Origin: Carex sylvatica
Lineage: Eukaryota; Streptophyta; Magnoliopsida; Poales; Cyperaceae
Assembly: GCA_964058845.1 (NCBI GenBank)
Contig: CAXKVR010000727.1
Coordinates: 1-22,861 of the forward strand
Direction of reading: 5' to 3'
Length of the DNA: 22,861 bases
Part shown: positions 1 to 10,038 of the stretch, one piece after another
Numbering within the stretch: position 1 is the first letter of the stretch
How the letters are laid out: every line of letters starts with the position of its first letter
Position numbers and translations under genes: made by a program
Notes under the pieces: model-generated
Seen by the model: the letters and a program-made list of their open reading frames with translations, nothing else
Told to the model about the DNA's origin: nothing
Databases searched by the model: none

Positions 1-1
1 G

Positions 2-1804
2 ATTGCGGCCGCAAGCTCGTTTGGTATTGTTCTTGAGCATGTTGCAATGCACAAGGTTAATTCGTTAGAAAAACTGAAGGTTGTAGTGGCAGTTCTAGAC
101 TTAAGTTTCATTCCTGAGAAGCTTTTTGTTTGGATCAGAGGCATAGGAAGAGATGTCAAGGTTGTGGTAAATAGTTAGATTGAGGAGCCATTGCCTCTTG
201 CACTACCTATTGACACCACCCCGAAGGAAGAGTTCTTTAATCGAGTGAAACTTGCTAATCTTAAGGCCGTTACCATTGGCACTGGTGAAGGTAAGGATAA
301 AGGCGTTCTTGCCATTGACTATGAAACAATTTTTTCGGTTTGGGCAAGCCTGGAACCGAGACCTGATAAAGCAAAGCTGGAAGCGACTCTCAAGGCGTCG
401 CCCTATTTCTCCCTGTCTCATCAGTCGGCGGGGAGAGATCCAGATCAGGTAGAGCAATAGAAGCCGAACCTGTTAAGCAAAGACAAGGGAATTAAGCAAT
501 CTAACTTAAGGGACGTGTCCAATCCAAAGCCAACAAGCGAGCATTGGTTCCTAAAGGGTGGTGGGTCAGGTAAATCTCAGGATGCAACGGCCACGCGTAC
601 GGCAGATTTGCATATTGGAAAAAAAAGGGATCAGTCTATAATTCAAAATTTGGTGATAGCTGGAAACGAAACACAAATAGGAAATAGGACCCAGGTCTTA
701 ACTTATGGCAGCCCAATGCCACATAATCCTATAAACCCAATAACTTTTACTCATAAACCCTCCCTACTAACGGACCGGGCCTTAGGCCTTAACCAGTTAA
801 CACACAGCCCAGATATCAACCTCTCCCCAAACCAAATCATCCACTCACCCAAGGTTATTATTCTGACAGCCCAAAGTCAAACAAATACGCCTCTACCTGA
901 CCCAACTCGTACAGTGCCCTCCTCTCCCATCAATGACCTAGAAGACATTACTGCCGCACAGCTTAGAACAACCTATCACCTAGATGAAGATGATCAAGAG
1001 ACTTCAGACCCTATTGAACTCGAACCTGAGGAAGAATCGGTTGAAATCGAAGAAATGGAAGGTGAACCCAGCTACGTGGTAGAACAGGAGGCCTTGCTCG
1101 ATCAAGAGGACCCGGGCGAGCGTGATTACAATGGGTCTGATCCGTACTCAAGTTATGGATACTCAACACCAGATTACTTAGAGATACAACTGAGGGAACT
1201 GGAGCATGAATTTGGCCAGAACCTTGCTGAATTGGAGAACAAATTCGGTCAGAACCAGGCAGAGTTGGAGGCCCAGCTTGACCTAATGGCTCTACCACCA
1301 CCATTGCTGAACCAGGTAAGCCTTCCTGCCAACCCTTTAATGGAGATTTTCGTTCAGCCTGAGCCACCAATTCAGCTGGAACCGGTGGTGAACGAACCGA
1401 TCATGGTTGAGCACGCTATGGAAGAACAACAAACACTAAGGCGAAGTGCTAGAATCTCAGTCAAGGGGTTCATAAAGAACTATTCCCCAAAGAAGACTCG
1501 TAAGAAGAAGCAACCATAGCCTGCAGGGCCTTCGAACAGTGAGGAGTTTCAAGCCGCCATTCTTATGTCCCTCCAGGCGGATATCCTCGCACAAAAACCA
1601 CTAACCCAAGCAAGATCTAATGATGTGGATAAGATCTGCGGAATCCAACTGAGTGATGACCTTCTGACAACAAAGGCAAGGCCGAGCAATGAAGGTATTG
1701 GCATAGAAGATTATGGTGAATCGGTACTCCCCGATTTAGAGTTTAACAGTGAGGATGACAGGCTATCAGATGATGAATCTGAGCCTGAAGGGGGCGGCCA
1801 GTAG
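2..1804 (+). pseudogene. LINE ORF1 (gag-like RNA-binding protein), broken by three TAG stops
   Basis: A single frame runs from base 2 to the stop at 1802-1804, interrupted only by TAG at 176-178, 458-460 and 1517-1519. No frameshift is needed to read through, so this is one ORF1 with point nonsense mutations. The first part (2-180) could be the end of a DUF4283-like region seen in plant LINE ORF1 proteins, but this is a weak call. The middle is Pro/Thr/Asn-rich and low in complexity. An acidic stretch (about 1010-1110) is followed by a coiled-coil-like segment with a 12-residue near-repeat (ELEHEFGQNLAE, then LENKFGQNQAE; about 1195-1285). A basic tail contains RRSARI and KKTRKKK (about 1440-1515), and an acidic end closes the ORF. 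No CCHC zinc knuckle is visible. Product role by family: coating the LINE RNA. Confidence 0.75.
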
Positions 1805-1977
1805 GGGCCTTGAGGAGTACCTATAGTAAGCAGCATCTTTTGAGTCTGTTTAAAAGTCCACACCAGCTGATAGCTATTTAACTTTTGGTCTATGATATTT
1901 CTTTTAACTTGTTGTTACGTGCTGTTATGTTGCTTTATGATCTTATGCATTTGCTGTATTAATGCAACTCTAGTGTA

Positions 1978-4900
1978 ATGGATCAAATGAATCAAATGAA
2001 TGATCAATTTACGAGCTTTATATTTCCTTTACATATTTTAAGTTGGAATGTTAGGGGGCTTGGAGATACACAAAAATGCGATGTCATAAAAGACATAGTC
2101 AAAGATGCAAATCCAGATCTTTTGACATTCCAAGAGACAAAGTGGAACGAATGTTCGATTTTTCAAGTAAGACAAATATGTCCCTCGAAATTTAAACATT
2201 ACGTCACTTTGGATGCGAATGGAACCAAAGGGGGAATCCTTCTCGCGTGGAGCTCAAGATTCTCCTTATTTGATTCCTTCATTTTTTTCTTTTTCTATAA
2301 CAGCGATGCTTAGGTTTAGAAATTTTAATTTTATGGTAATCGCGGTATATGGGCCCCAAGAAGATAGTGCTAAAATGGATTTTTTGAGGGAATTATATGC
2401 AATCCGAAATATAAATGAATTGTCATGGGTAATCATTGGTGATTTTAATCTAATAAGGGATATTTCAAATACAACAGTTACTGTCAGGAATTTAGGAAGC
2501 ATGATGGAATTTAACAACTTCATTGCGAATACGAACCTCATTGAAGCACCGCTACGAGGAAGAACATACACCTGGTCCAGCAAGCGTCCAATTCCAACTT
2601 TTTCAAAGTTAGACAGAGGCATGCTCTCAAATCACTGGAACTCAGCAGGCACCACCTACGAGTTGTCTGACCTCCCAGCAACAGCCTCCGACCATGTTCC
2701 TTTAATTCTGACAATCAAACCACATGTTAACCCTCCAAAAAGAAGGTTCAAATTCGAAAATTATTGGCTTAACTATCCAGAAATCCACCAGGTAGTCAAG
2801 GACTCATGGTTGAGTGCCACAGGGATGGCCAACACAGTGACTAACTTTCGCAACAAGCTCAATGCGACACGGACCGGCTTGTCAAAATGGGCTAGGAAAA
2901 AATTTGCGAAACATGATACTTTCCTCCGAATATCAAAGTGGGTCCTCAGGCAACTAGATTGTTTAGAAGAGCTGCGACAACTAAAGACAATTGAATTTCG
3001 GCTAAGAATACGATTGCGGGAGCACATTTTTAGACTAGCCCGGGACAAAGAAATGAGATGGAAACAAAGATCAGGTTACGCCTGGCTCTAACTAGGAGAT
3101 AAAAATACAAAATACTTTCACGCAGTGGCCAATGGGAAAAAAAATTGCAACTCCATGTTAGCAATACAATCAGACAATGGAACGGGAGTATGCAATAATC
3201 AGCTCACACAATACATTTCTCAGCATTTTACACAACTCATCGGCCATAGTGAACCTCATGAGAGACCGTTCAACTTAACTGGGAAAGTAGGCCCGCCATA
3301 CCCCGCAGACCTGCTCGCTATAGATAACTTGATTTCACCGGATGAGGTGTTAGCTACAATTAATGAAATGCCAAACGATAAGGCAAGTGGTCCTGATGGC
3401 TTACCGATCAAATTCTACAGGGCTTTCTGGCCAATCATCCGCATAGACTTATTGGACCTAATTATAGATTTCAACACAAACAATCGCAGCATCAAGGCAC
3501 TGAACAAGGCAACCATTACCCTTATACCAAAAAAAGAAACACTGATAAGGATTACAGACTACAGACGAATCAGTGTGATCAACGCTGTGGTCAAGATAAT
3601 CACCAAACTGCTCGCAAACAGGCTTCAAGGTCACCTACAAATGCTAGTTACTCCTAACCAAACGGCTTTTGTTAAAGGTCGTTCAATGATGGAATCTTTT
3701 CTGGCTGCCAAAGAGTTCTTGACATACTGTAAAGCGAGGAAATTGTCGGCAATTTTGTACAAGGTGGATTTCAAAAAGGCATTTGACACAGTAGACTGGT
3801 GTTTTTTGATGAACTTACTATTAGAAAGAGGCTTCCCACCACAATGGTTATCATCCGTTCTGGTCGTCCTTCAATCAGCCTCATCAGCGGTTAGGGTTAA
3901 TGGATCTCTTACTGGCGCCATTACACACAAGAGAGGCCTTCGTCAAGGGGACCCACTCTCTCCAATGCTCTTTATCTTAGTGACAGACTCACTAAATAGA
4001 TTTTTGAGCAATATGGAGCAGACAATGTCACCGCATGCTTACCTTACACCAAAGACTATTCAGTTCACCGATGACACGGTCATTATTACAGAGGCTCACC
4101 CGACCACACTTCGAATTATTTCTAGGGTGCTGCATGTCTATGAGGAGCTAACGGGCCTCAAAATCAATAGATCCAAGAGTGCATTCGTACCAATATCCAT
4201 ACCTCCGCATCTCACTCAGGTAATACAGAACATCCTCCAATCTCCAGAGGAACGACTGCCGATAACATATCTGGGCTTGCCACTTTTAATCAAGAAACCA
4301 AACAAAATAACCTTCCAACCGATGATGTAAACAGTGCAGAAGAGAATAGAGGGTTGGAAGTCAAACTTCCTATCATACGGGGGCAGAATAACCCTTGTAA
4401 AAGCAGTCTTGTCGGCAATACCGATCCACTTCATGCAGGCATTAAGACTGCCAAAAGGGGTTATAAAGCATATTGACAAGATGCGAAGGAGCTTCCTTTG
4501 GAGAGGGAATAATGCATGCAAAGGGTTACACTGCTTGGTTAATTGGAATAGGGTATGTGTGCTAAAATGCAATGGAGGGTTGAGGATTATAGATTTGGAC
4601 TGCCAGAACCAGGCATTGCTGACTAAATGGCTTTGGAAAATAAGTCACGAACGGGAGGGGATCTGGGCGTCAACACTGAGACAGCTATATAATATCTCAG
4701 AGGTTTCCCACCTGCTAACCGGGAACCACAACTCTTTCTTTCTAAAGTAGCTATCAGAACTGTCCCACTTCTATGACAGCTCGACTAGAACAATAGGCCA
4801 AGCAGATTGGAGGTGGTCAGCCACGAGTCTATTCACAAGCGCTTCAGCATACAAAGCCATGCACAACAGAGGGGCAATCTCTGCACACCACCAAGTGCTA

Positions 4901-5335
4901 TGGAAACTCAAGACGCCAATGAAGGTTCGTATCTTCCTTTGGTTAATGTGGGATGACAAGATTCTAACACAAGAGGTACTGACAGGAAGAGGCTGTGAAG
5001 TGCAACACGGATGTGTATTGTGCGGCTCCTCCGCAATGGAAACAAGGGACCACTTATTCTTGACTTGTCCATACGCTCTTAGATTTTGGAGAGGAATGGC
5101 ATCTGAGCTTAATCTCCCTCAGATATCGGGCTCAGACCCGTATATATCATGGTGGAAAGTAAGAAGGGGATTAGGGGGCGAACAAAAGAAGAGATGGGAT
5201 GTAGCATGGGCGGCAGGTACATGGGCGCTGTGGAAGGAACGAAATCGCCGAACCTTCTCACAGCTGCGCAAACCAGAGCACATTCTACTCAGTGCGGCGA
5301 CAATCGATGTACACAATTGGTCCTTAGTTATATAG
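1978..5335 (+). pseudogene. LINE ORF2: endonuclease-reverse transcriptase-zinc finger polyprotein, broken
   Basis: The ATG at 1978 opens an endonuclease/exonuclease/phosphatase domain with ILSWNVRGLGD, FQETKW, VYGPQ, VIIGDFN, FSKLDRGM and SDHVPLI. A +1 slip in the T-rich run near 2280-2295 shifts the frame; from there everything lies in one frame to 5335. In-frame stops are TAA 3089-3091, TAA 4328-4330 and TAG 4748-4750. The reverse transcriptase shows KASGPDG, TLIPKK, DYRRIS, TAFVKGRS, KVDFKKAFDTVDW, RGLRQGDPLSP and FTDDT, then YLGLPLL and the GWKSNFLSYGGR region. The last part is a zf-RVT-like finger, CVLCG plus DHLFLTC (about 5010-5070). The usual FADD catalytic box reads FTDD, but both Asp are kept. 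By family it nicks the target and primes reverse transcription on the LINE RNA. This copy is dead. Confidence 0.93.
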
Positions 5336-5511
5336 CGAGGAGTGCTTTAGGGTTAGGGTAGGAATATGGGAGGCCGGCCTAGTTAGAGTCTTAGCGGTTT
5401 TAATTTTGTTAATGGGCCTCTTTAATAATTAAAATGTAACTGCATTACATAGGTTATGTGATCGTCATTGACGGTCGGCTCAATGTAAATAATTTTTTTA
5501 TAAATATATCT

Positions 5512-5534
5512 TTTAGTGGATCTTTTCCACTAAA
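5512..5534 (+). other. 3'-terminal stem-loop of the LINE
   Basis: TTTAGTGG (5512-5519) pairs perfectly with CCACTAAA (5527-5534) around the 7-nt loop ATCTTTT, and it lies only 4 bases before the A-rich tail. Conserved stem-loops at the LINE 3' end are known in several plant L1 families, where the reverse transcriptase recognises the RNA. That role is inferred here. Confidence 0.6.
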
Positions 5535-5538
5535 TTTC

Positions 5539-5557
5539 AAAAGAAAAAAAAAAAAAA
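5539..5557 (+). other. LINE poly(A) tail
   Basis: AAAAG followed by 14 A marks the 3' end of the retrotransposed copy. The flanking DNA beyond it (GAGAAAAGAAAAG) is also A-rich, so the tail may be a few tens of bases longer and eroded. Confidence 0.8.
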
Positions 5558-7379
5558 CTTACGGTGAGAGAAAAGAAAAGAAAAAACAGTAAGTTGAATT
5601 AGGGTGAAATATGCAGAAGTGAACAGTGTAAAATACATGCTCAATAGAAACACAATGATAGACTGATATGATTATGTTTCCAATTAAAATTTAATGGGAG
5701 TGAAATTAATTTACACACACGGTTTATATTTATGGGACAATTTATAGTTTTATTTTTTTCACACGAATTAAACGGCACGAATCAAACATCAGACATAGGG
5801 GTGTCAATGGGTACGATATGGGTCAGGTAAAAGCATTTTCATATATGTACTCGTTGTGATAATAAAAATTTATTGCTTATGAAGTAGATAGATTTCAAAT
5901 TAAAGATTTAAATTTGTTACTTAAAATTAATATTATATTTTAGAATTAAGCTCACTAAATACCTTAGTGAGCTTAAGAACACTTGTTTTACTCTCTTTTT
6001 TTTGCATATACAATGTCGACCTTCTACATACCGCATAAATATCTCATTTAAAAACATTAACAATGCTCATCCCACTCAAACTTAATACTTGAGTCCACGT
6101 TTATTACAACGTAATGCTGACATCCATCTGAATTGTCCGACTGAATACAATATTATATATTAAAAATCATCTTATTTACAAATTACAACGAAAAATCCCC
6201 AATATTAACAAAAGAAACTCTTCTTAATTCAACAGTAGAATTAGTGATACTCATAAAATGGCAGCGGTTCATAGCATTGCCAAATCTTTTTATTAGCTTA
6301 TAGGTACTAGGTAGTGACAAATCTAAAAGGTCTTGTTTCGTGTGGTCCTTCCTCCTCCATGAGAAAAAAGAAAGCTTGGGAAAAAAAAGAATTCGTTGGG
6401 AAAGGGGTAAATAGAGAGACAAGCAGCTGTTCCAACAAAAGAAATATGATGGAAAGAATCCAACTCACAAAAGTCAAGGAACACATAGCAATAGCAATAG
6501 TAGTAGTCCGCATGATATATAAATAAATGTAGATATGGGACCACAACACAGTGTCACAGCGGCTTGTGATTGCCAATTAATGACCACTGGTGGTGAATAG
6601 AAATTTGTCCTTTTCACTAGCTGTAGCTGGGCTTTCTTAGTCAGTTGTTAAGTTACATTTTAAATTTATTTGATAATATAATAATTAAAAATAGATAAAT
6701 CTTTTATGTATCTTTTTATTTATTTATGGTACGTAGTACGTACATTTTAATATCTTGAAAAAAAAAATAGATGAATGTGGAATTGCCAATTGGCCATGAC
6801 CTAAAATATTGCATCACCAAGCTTTCATCAGCTATAACATATAGCTTGTCTATGTAAATTTCGAGAATTGATGAACATAAAGATCGATGTACAGTATATT
6901 TCTATACGGAGATATATTGCTAGAAATTTCACAAGGATGAACAATTTTGTTATGTAAAATGCAACAGGATGTTTTGTCGGATGGACCACTAACAAATAAC
7001 AATTTCTCATGCAGCTGCTAATGGTACTAACTACTAAGAGACTCAAGTAGAGATCATTTAATACTGCATTTGGGCTGCTGTGCCTAATCCTGAAGACCTG
7101 AACAACCTACGCCTAATTAAATTAGGTCTGACCACAGCTCTTAGCTTGAAAATTTGTGCCACTGCCACCACATATTGATCAAACATATTAATTGTTTCCA
7201 CCCCACGGCCCCACCTAGCTACTTGTGTCTAAATTTACAAGAATAATATATACGACCCTAAAACTTGGGACCAGATAATTTTATCCTATAATTATATATA
7301 CGCATCTGAGGTAAATCACAAATGACTTTATACTGAAATTAAATTTATGTAATTAATTATGTAACGGAAGGATGACCCA
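5558..7379. other. Intergenic AT-rich DNA, no gene seen
   Basis: Reading frames here are short, overlap on both strands and match no family I recognise. A+T is high and homopolymer runs are frequent. Small structures seen are a perfect palindrome-like GTACGT-AGT-ACGTAC at 6729-6743 and a possible transposon-end remnant near 5795. No RNA gene is evident. Confidence 0.6.
5795..5830 (+). mobile_element. Possible remnant of a hAT-type transposon end
   Basis: ATAGGGGTGTCAATGGGTAC followed by gatatgggtcaggta resembles the start of many plant hAT elements: a TAGGGGTG terminus, then GGGTA/GGGTC subterminal words. It also resembles the ends of the hAT element at 8378-13498. No matching right end or target duplication was found nearby, so it is at best a fragment. 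Confidence 0.3.
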
Positions 7380-7850
7380 ATCGAAGTTTTAGTCAACCCA
7401 AGTAGAGTGAGAAAAACGGCACGACGGAGGCGGAGCCGGTTCTATCACAGAACGGTACGGTACGCTGGTTAGTTACGTGCCGTGACTCGCGTGTTGCGTG
7501 CTGTGATCATCTTTTAAAACTTTGGTACAATACGTCACGTGAAATATCTAATCACAACACGTCACGTAGTCATTCGAGTCACGTATAATTAAAACTATTA
7601 TATTAAATGATTAATCTTGAAAAAAACAACTTAAATTATGATTAAATGGTAACATGAGTCACGCGAGACACGTTTGGGCACGACGTGATTCACATGGCAT
7701 GATCATTCCCGTGCTGCGACCATGTCTTGATATTTTAGTTACGATACGGCACAACACGTAAAAAATTAATTTGATCATGATATGGCATGACACGAAATCA
7801 AAATCACAACGTGTTAATTACGATATGACACGACAATACATGTTTTTTCT
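7380..7850. repeat. Block of degenerate CACG/CGTG repeats, probable non-autonomous transposon remnant
   Basis: Words such as GGCACGAC, GTCACGTG, ACACGTCACG, GACACG and GGCATGA recur on both strands in otherwise AT-rich DNA. The block includes GCACGACG near 7420, GTCACGT near 7533 and 7562, GAGTCACGCGAGACACG near 7656, and GACACGAC near 7828. This style resembles subterminal repeat regions of plant hAT-type elements. I could not find clear terminal inverted repeats or a target duplication, so the limits are approximate. No coding sequence is seen. Confidence 0.4.
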
Positions 7851-8067
7851 ACTCTAAACCGAAGGACGGAATACCATTACAAGAAACTTGCCGCAGGGAA
7901 ACCAAACTCTGAGAATAGCCAATTCATATTCATGGGGATATGGGAACTTAAAATAATGGAGGAGAATCTTTAATTTTTTTGGCACGTTATGCCCTTCAGC
8001 TTTTGCCCATGTAACTTTACAAAAGAAGTACACGATACAGGCTTGGAGCGAATCAAGGCATCTCATT

Positions 8068-8102
8068 CTTTCTCCTTTCTCCTTTCTCCTTTCTCCTTTC
8101 TC
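8068..8102. repeat. Microsatellite (CTTTCTC)5
   Basis: Five perfect tandem copies of the 7-bp unit CTTTCTC. Confidence 0.9.
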
Positions 8103-8369
8103 ATCAATGCATTCCCACGTAGCGTCAACTCCACAATCATCGTATATGTACGTCCTCAAAAAATTTTTCTTCTTTTCTTTGGGTTTTGGGTATACATCAC
8201 CTAAATTTTTATTTTTACTATATTAAAAAGAAAAATAAATCGTGTAACTACGATTTCGTAAAAAAAATCTATTTTCACTCTATTCGCGGTTTCAAACTAT
8301 AGATCAAATTAAGTGTCCGTAGTTTCATCAATTTTTATCATGTGTTTCAAATTAAGGGTTGACTGTTTA

Positions 8370-8377
8370 AATTTCTA
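8370..8377. repeat. Left target-site duplication of the hAT element
   Basis: AATTTCTA here matches AATTCCTA at 13499-13506 with one mismatch. Eight bases is the duplication length made by hAT transposases. Confidence 0.8.
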
Positions 8378-8390
8378 TAGTGGTTTGCTA

Positions 8391-8600
8391 AAATCCGGGT
8401 CGGGCGGCCCGTATCCGATCTGCCCGTGCCCGATACCCAGAGTATCCGTGCTCGAGCCCGGGTATGGGTCGGGTACACGGGTACGGATATAAAACGGGTA
8501 GGGTACGATTATTTGGTTCAAAACCCGGCCCGAATAACGCACGACCCGATCCGATCCGTACCCGACCTGTACACGACCCGTACCCAACTCGACCCGCTTA
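8391..8600. repeat. Left subterminal repeat region of the hAT element
   Basis: GC-rich words CGGGT, GGGTACGG, CCCGTA and ACCCGAC recur in both orientations. The region mirrors 13280-13490 at the other end. In hAT elements such clusters bind the transposase BED finger; that role is inferred here. Confidence 0.7.
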
Positions 8601-8738
8601 AATTCAAATTTTTTTGAATTTTCAAATTGTCACCGGTTCAACGTCCCGCCCGGACCGGTCTAATCAAACCCGACCGGCCGGACCCACCCGCCTTTTTTTT
8701 TTTTTTTTTTTCAAATTTTATTCCCTCCCAATATTTTC

Positions 8739-8746
8739 TTTAAATA
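8739..8746 (+). promoter_or_regulatory. TATA-like box of the hAT transposase gene
   Basis: TTTAAATA is followed about 20 bp later by a CT-rich leader with repeated TCTCATTCTC/TCTCATCTCTC words (8757-8822), a usual layout for a plant promoter and 5' UTR. It points toward the transposase. Confidence 0.5.
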
Positions 8747-9180
8747 CCCCATTTTCCTCTCAAAAAATTCACACTCTCATTCTCTCATCTCTCATCTCTC
8801 ATTCTCTCAATCTCAATTCTCCAATTTAATTATTCACAATTTTTTAATTTATTGTTTAAAAAAAAATATAGTTGTAAATTTAATTCATTACACAAATCCG
8901 CAAACGGAATTACAAAGTTCGGCACCTCCCGCAAATTTTTTTTGCGAGATTTAAAGGTAACATTTATTTCATTTTAGATTAATTTATTTTTGTAGAGTAC
9001 ATTTAGTTTATGCTAGATTTATTGAATATTAAGTAATTAGATTTGTCATTTGTTAGGTTTGTTAAATTTATTAAGTAATTAGATTTGTTAGATTTATTGA
9101 ATATGTTAGATTTATTTAGTTTATGTTAGATTTGAATATGTCAAACAGTTATATTTGTTTTTAATTTCTGTTTTTTAAAA

Positions 9181-9915
9181 TATGTTAGTTTTATAGATTT
9201 GAATATGTGAAGTGATTATATTTGTTTTGAATAGGTTAGATTTATTTTTCAAAATTCGGATTTATTTTTAATAGGTTTTTTAAAATAGGTTAGTTTTATA
9301 GATTTGAATATGTGGAGTGATTATATTTGTTTTGAATAGGTTAGATTTATTTTTTAAAATTCAGATTTATTTTTAATAGGTTTTTTAAAATAGGTTAGTT
9401 TTATAGATTTGAATATGTGGAGTGATTATATTTGTTTTGAATAGGTTAGATTTATTTTTCAAAATTCGGATTTATTTTTAATAGGTTTTTTAAAATAGGT
9501 TAGTTTTATAGATTTGAATATGTGAAGTGATTATATTTGTTTTGAATAGGTTAGATTTATTTTTCAAAATTCGGATTTATTTTTAATAGGTTTTTTAAAA
9601 TAGGTTAGTTTTATATATTTGAATATGTGGAGTGATTATATTTGTTTTGAATAGGTTAGATTTATTTTTCAAAATTCGGATTTATTTTTAATAGGTTTTT
9701 TAAAATATGTTAGTTTTATAGATTTGAATATGTGGAGTGATTATATTTGTTTTGAATAGGTTATATTTATTTTTCAAAATTCGGATTTATTTTTAATAGG
9801 TTTTTTAAAATAGGTTAGTTTTATAGATTTGAATATGTGGAGTGATTGTGTTTGTTTTGAATAGGTTAGATTTATTTTTCAAAATTCGGATTTATTTTTA
9901 ATATGTTTTTTAATT
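9181..9915. repeat. Tandem repeat, about 7 copies of a 105-bp unit
   Basis: The landmark GAATATGTG(G/A)AGTGATTAT begins at 9201, 9306, 9411, 9516, 9621, 9726 and 9831, exactly 105 bp apart each time. Copies differ by only a few substitutions. A more diverged copy precedes the array (about 9076-9180). The unit is T-rich with recurrent AATAGGTT(A/T) words. Confidence 0.95.
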
Positions 9916-10004
9916 TCTGTTTTTTAATTTCTGTTTTTTTTTTTTCTGTTTTTTAATTTCTGTTTTTTAATTTCTGTTTTTTAATTTCTGTTTTTTAATT
10001 TCTG
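9906..10004. repeat. Tandem repeat, 7 copies of a 14-bp unit
   Basis: TTTTTTAATTTCTG repeats head to tail. One copy (9934-9948) is a 15-base variant in which the AA is lost in a run of T. The array follows directly on the 105-bp array, and the same TTTTTTAATTTCTG-like string occurs once near 9158-9173, before the arrays. Confidence 0.9.
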
Positions 10005-10038
10005 TTTTTGTTATAATTATTTTGAATAGGTTTAATAA

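Larger units (their letters stand above)
1..5557 (+). mobile_element. L1-type LINE retrotransposon, degraded, 5' end outside the window
   Basis: Two consecutive reading frames in the usual LINE order are seen: a gag-like ORF1 (to 1804), then after 173 bp an ORF2 with apurinic endonuclease, reverse transcriptase and a C-terminal zinc finger (1978-5335). A 3' UTR of about 200 bp, a stem-loop (5512-5534) and an A-rich tail (5539-5557) follow. There are no LTRs and no integrase or RNase H similarity, which separates it from LTR elements. Both ORFs carry multiple stops or frameshifts, so this copy cannot move by itself. Its left end and target duplication are not in the window, so full length and insertion site cannot be judged. 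The L1-like plant clade is inferred from the ORF2 motifs. Confidence 0.93.
7851..8377. other. Intergenic DNA before the hAT element, no gene seen
   Basis: A 101-codon frame exists on the - strand (7854-8159), but its protein resembles no family I know and it crosses the pyrimidine microsatellite at 8068-8102, so I do not call it a gene. The rest is AT-rich. Confidence 0.5.
8957..10029 (+). other. Probable leader intron of the hAT transposase gene
   Basis: A donor AAAG|GTAAC at 8956/8957 and an acceptor TGAATAG|GTTT at 10029/10030 bracket a very T-rich stretch with no coding potential, ending 9 bases before the first transposase ATG. Most of it is tandem repeats. Splicing is inferred from the sites only; an unspliced leader would contain this whole stretch. 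Confidence 0.45.

Noticed and set aside
1011..1370. 119-codon - strand frame in the LINE
   Set aside because: It is the antisense shadow of ORF1, with no independent evidence.
5345..5360. Telomere-like TTTAGGGTTAGGG string
   Set aside because: Only two imperfect units inside the LINE 3' UTR; no array.
6183..6576. Overlapping frames of 70-89 codons on both strands
   Set aside because: They lie on top of each other in low-complexity DNA and look like no protein family.
9181..10004. Regular repeats considered as a CRISPR-like array
   Set aside because: Units are contiguous tandem copies without unique spacers, in a plant transposon.
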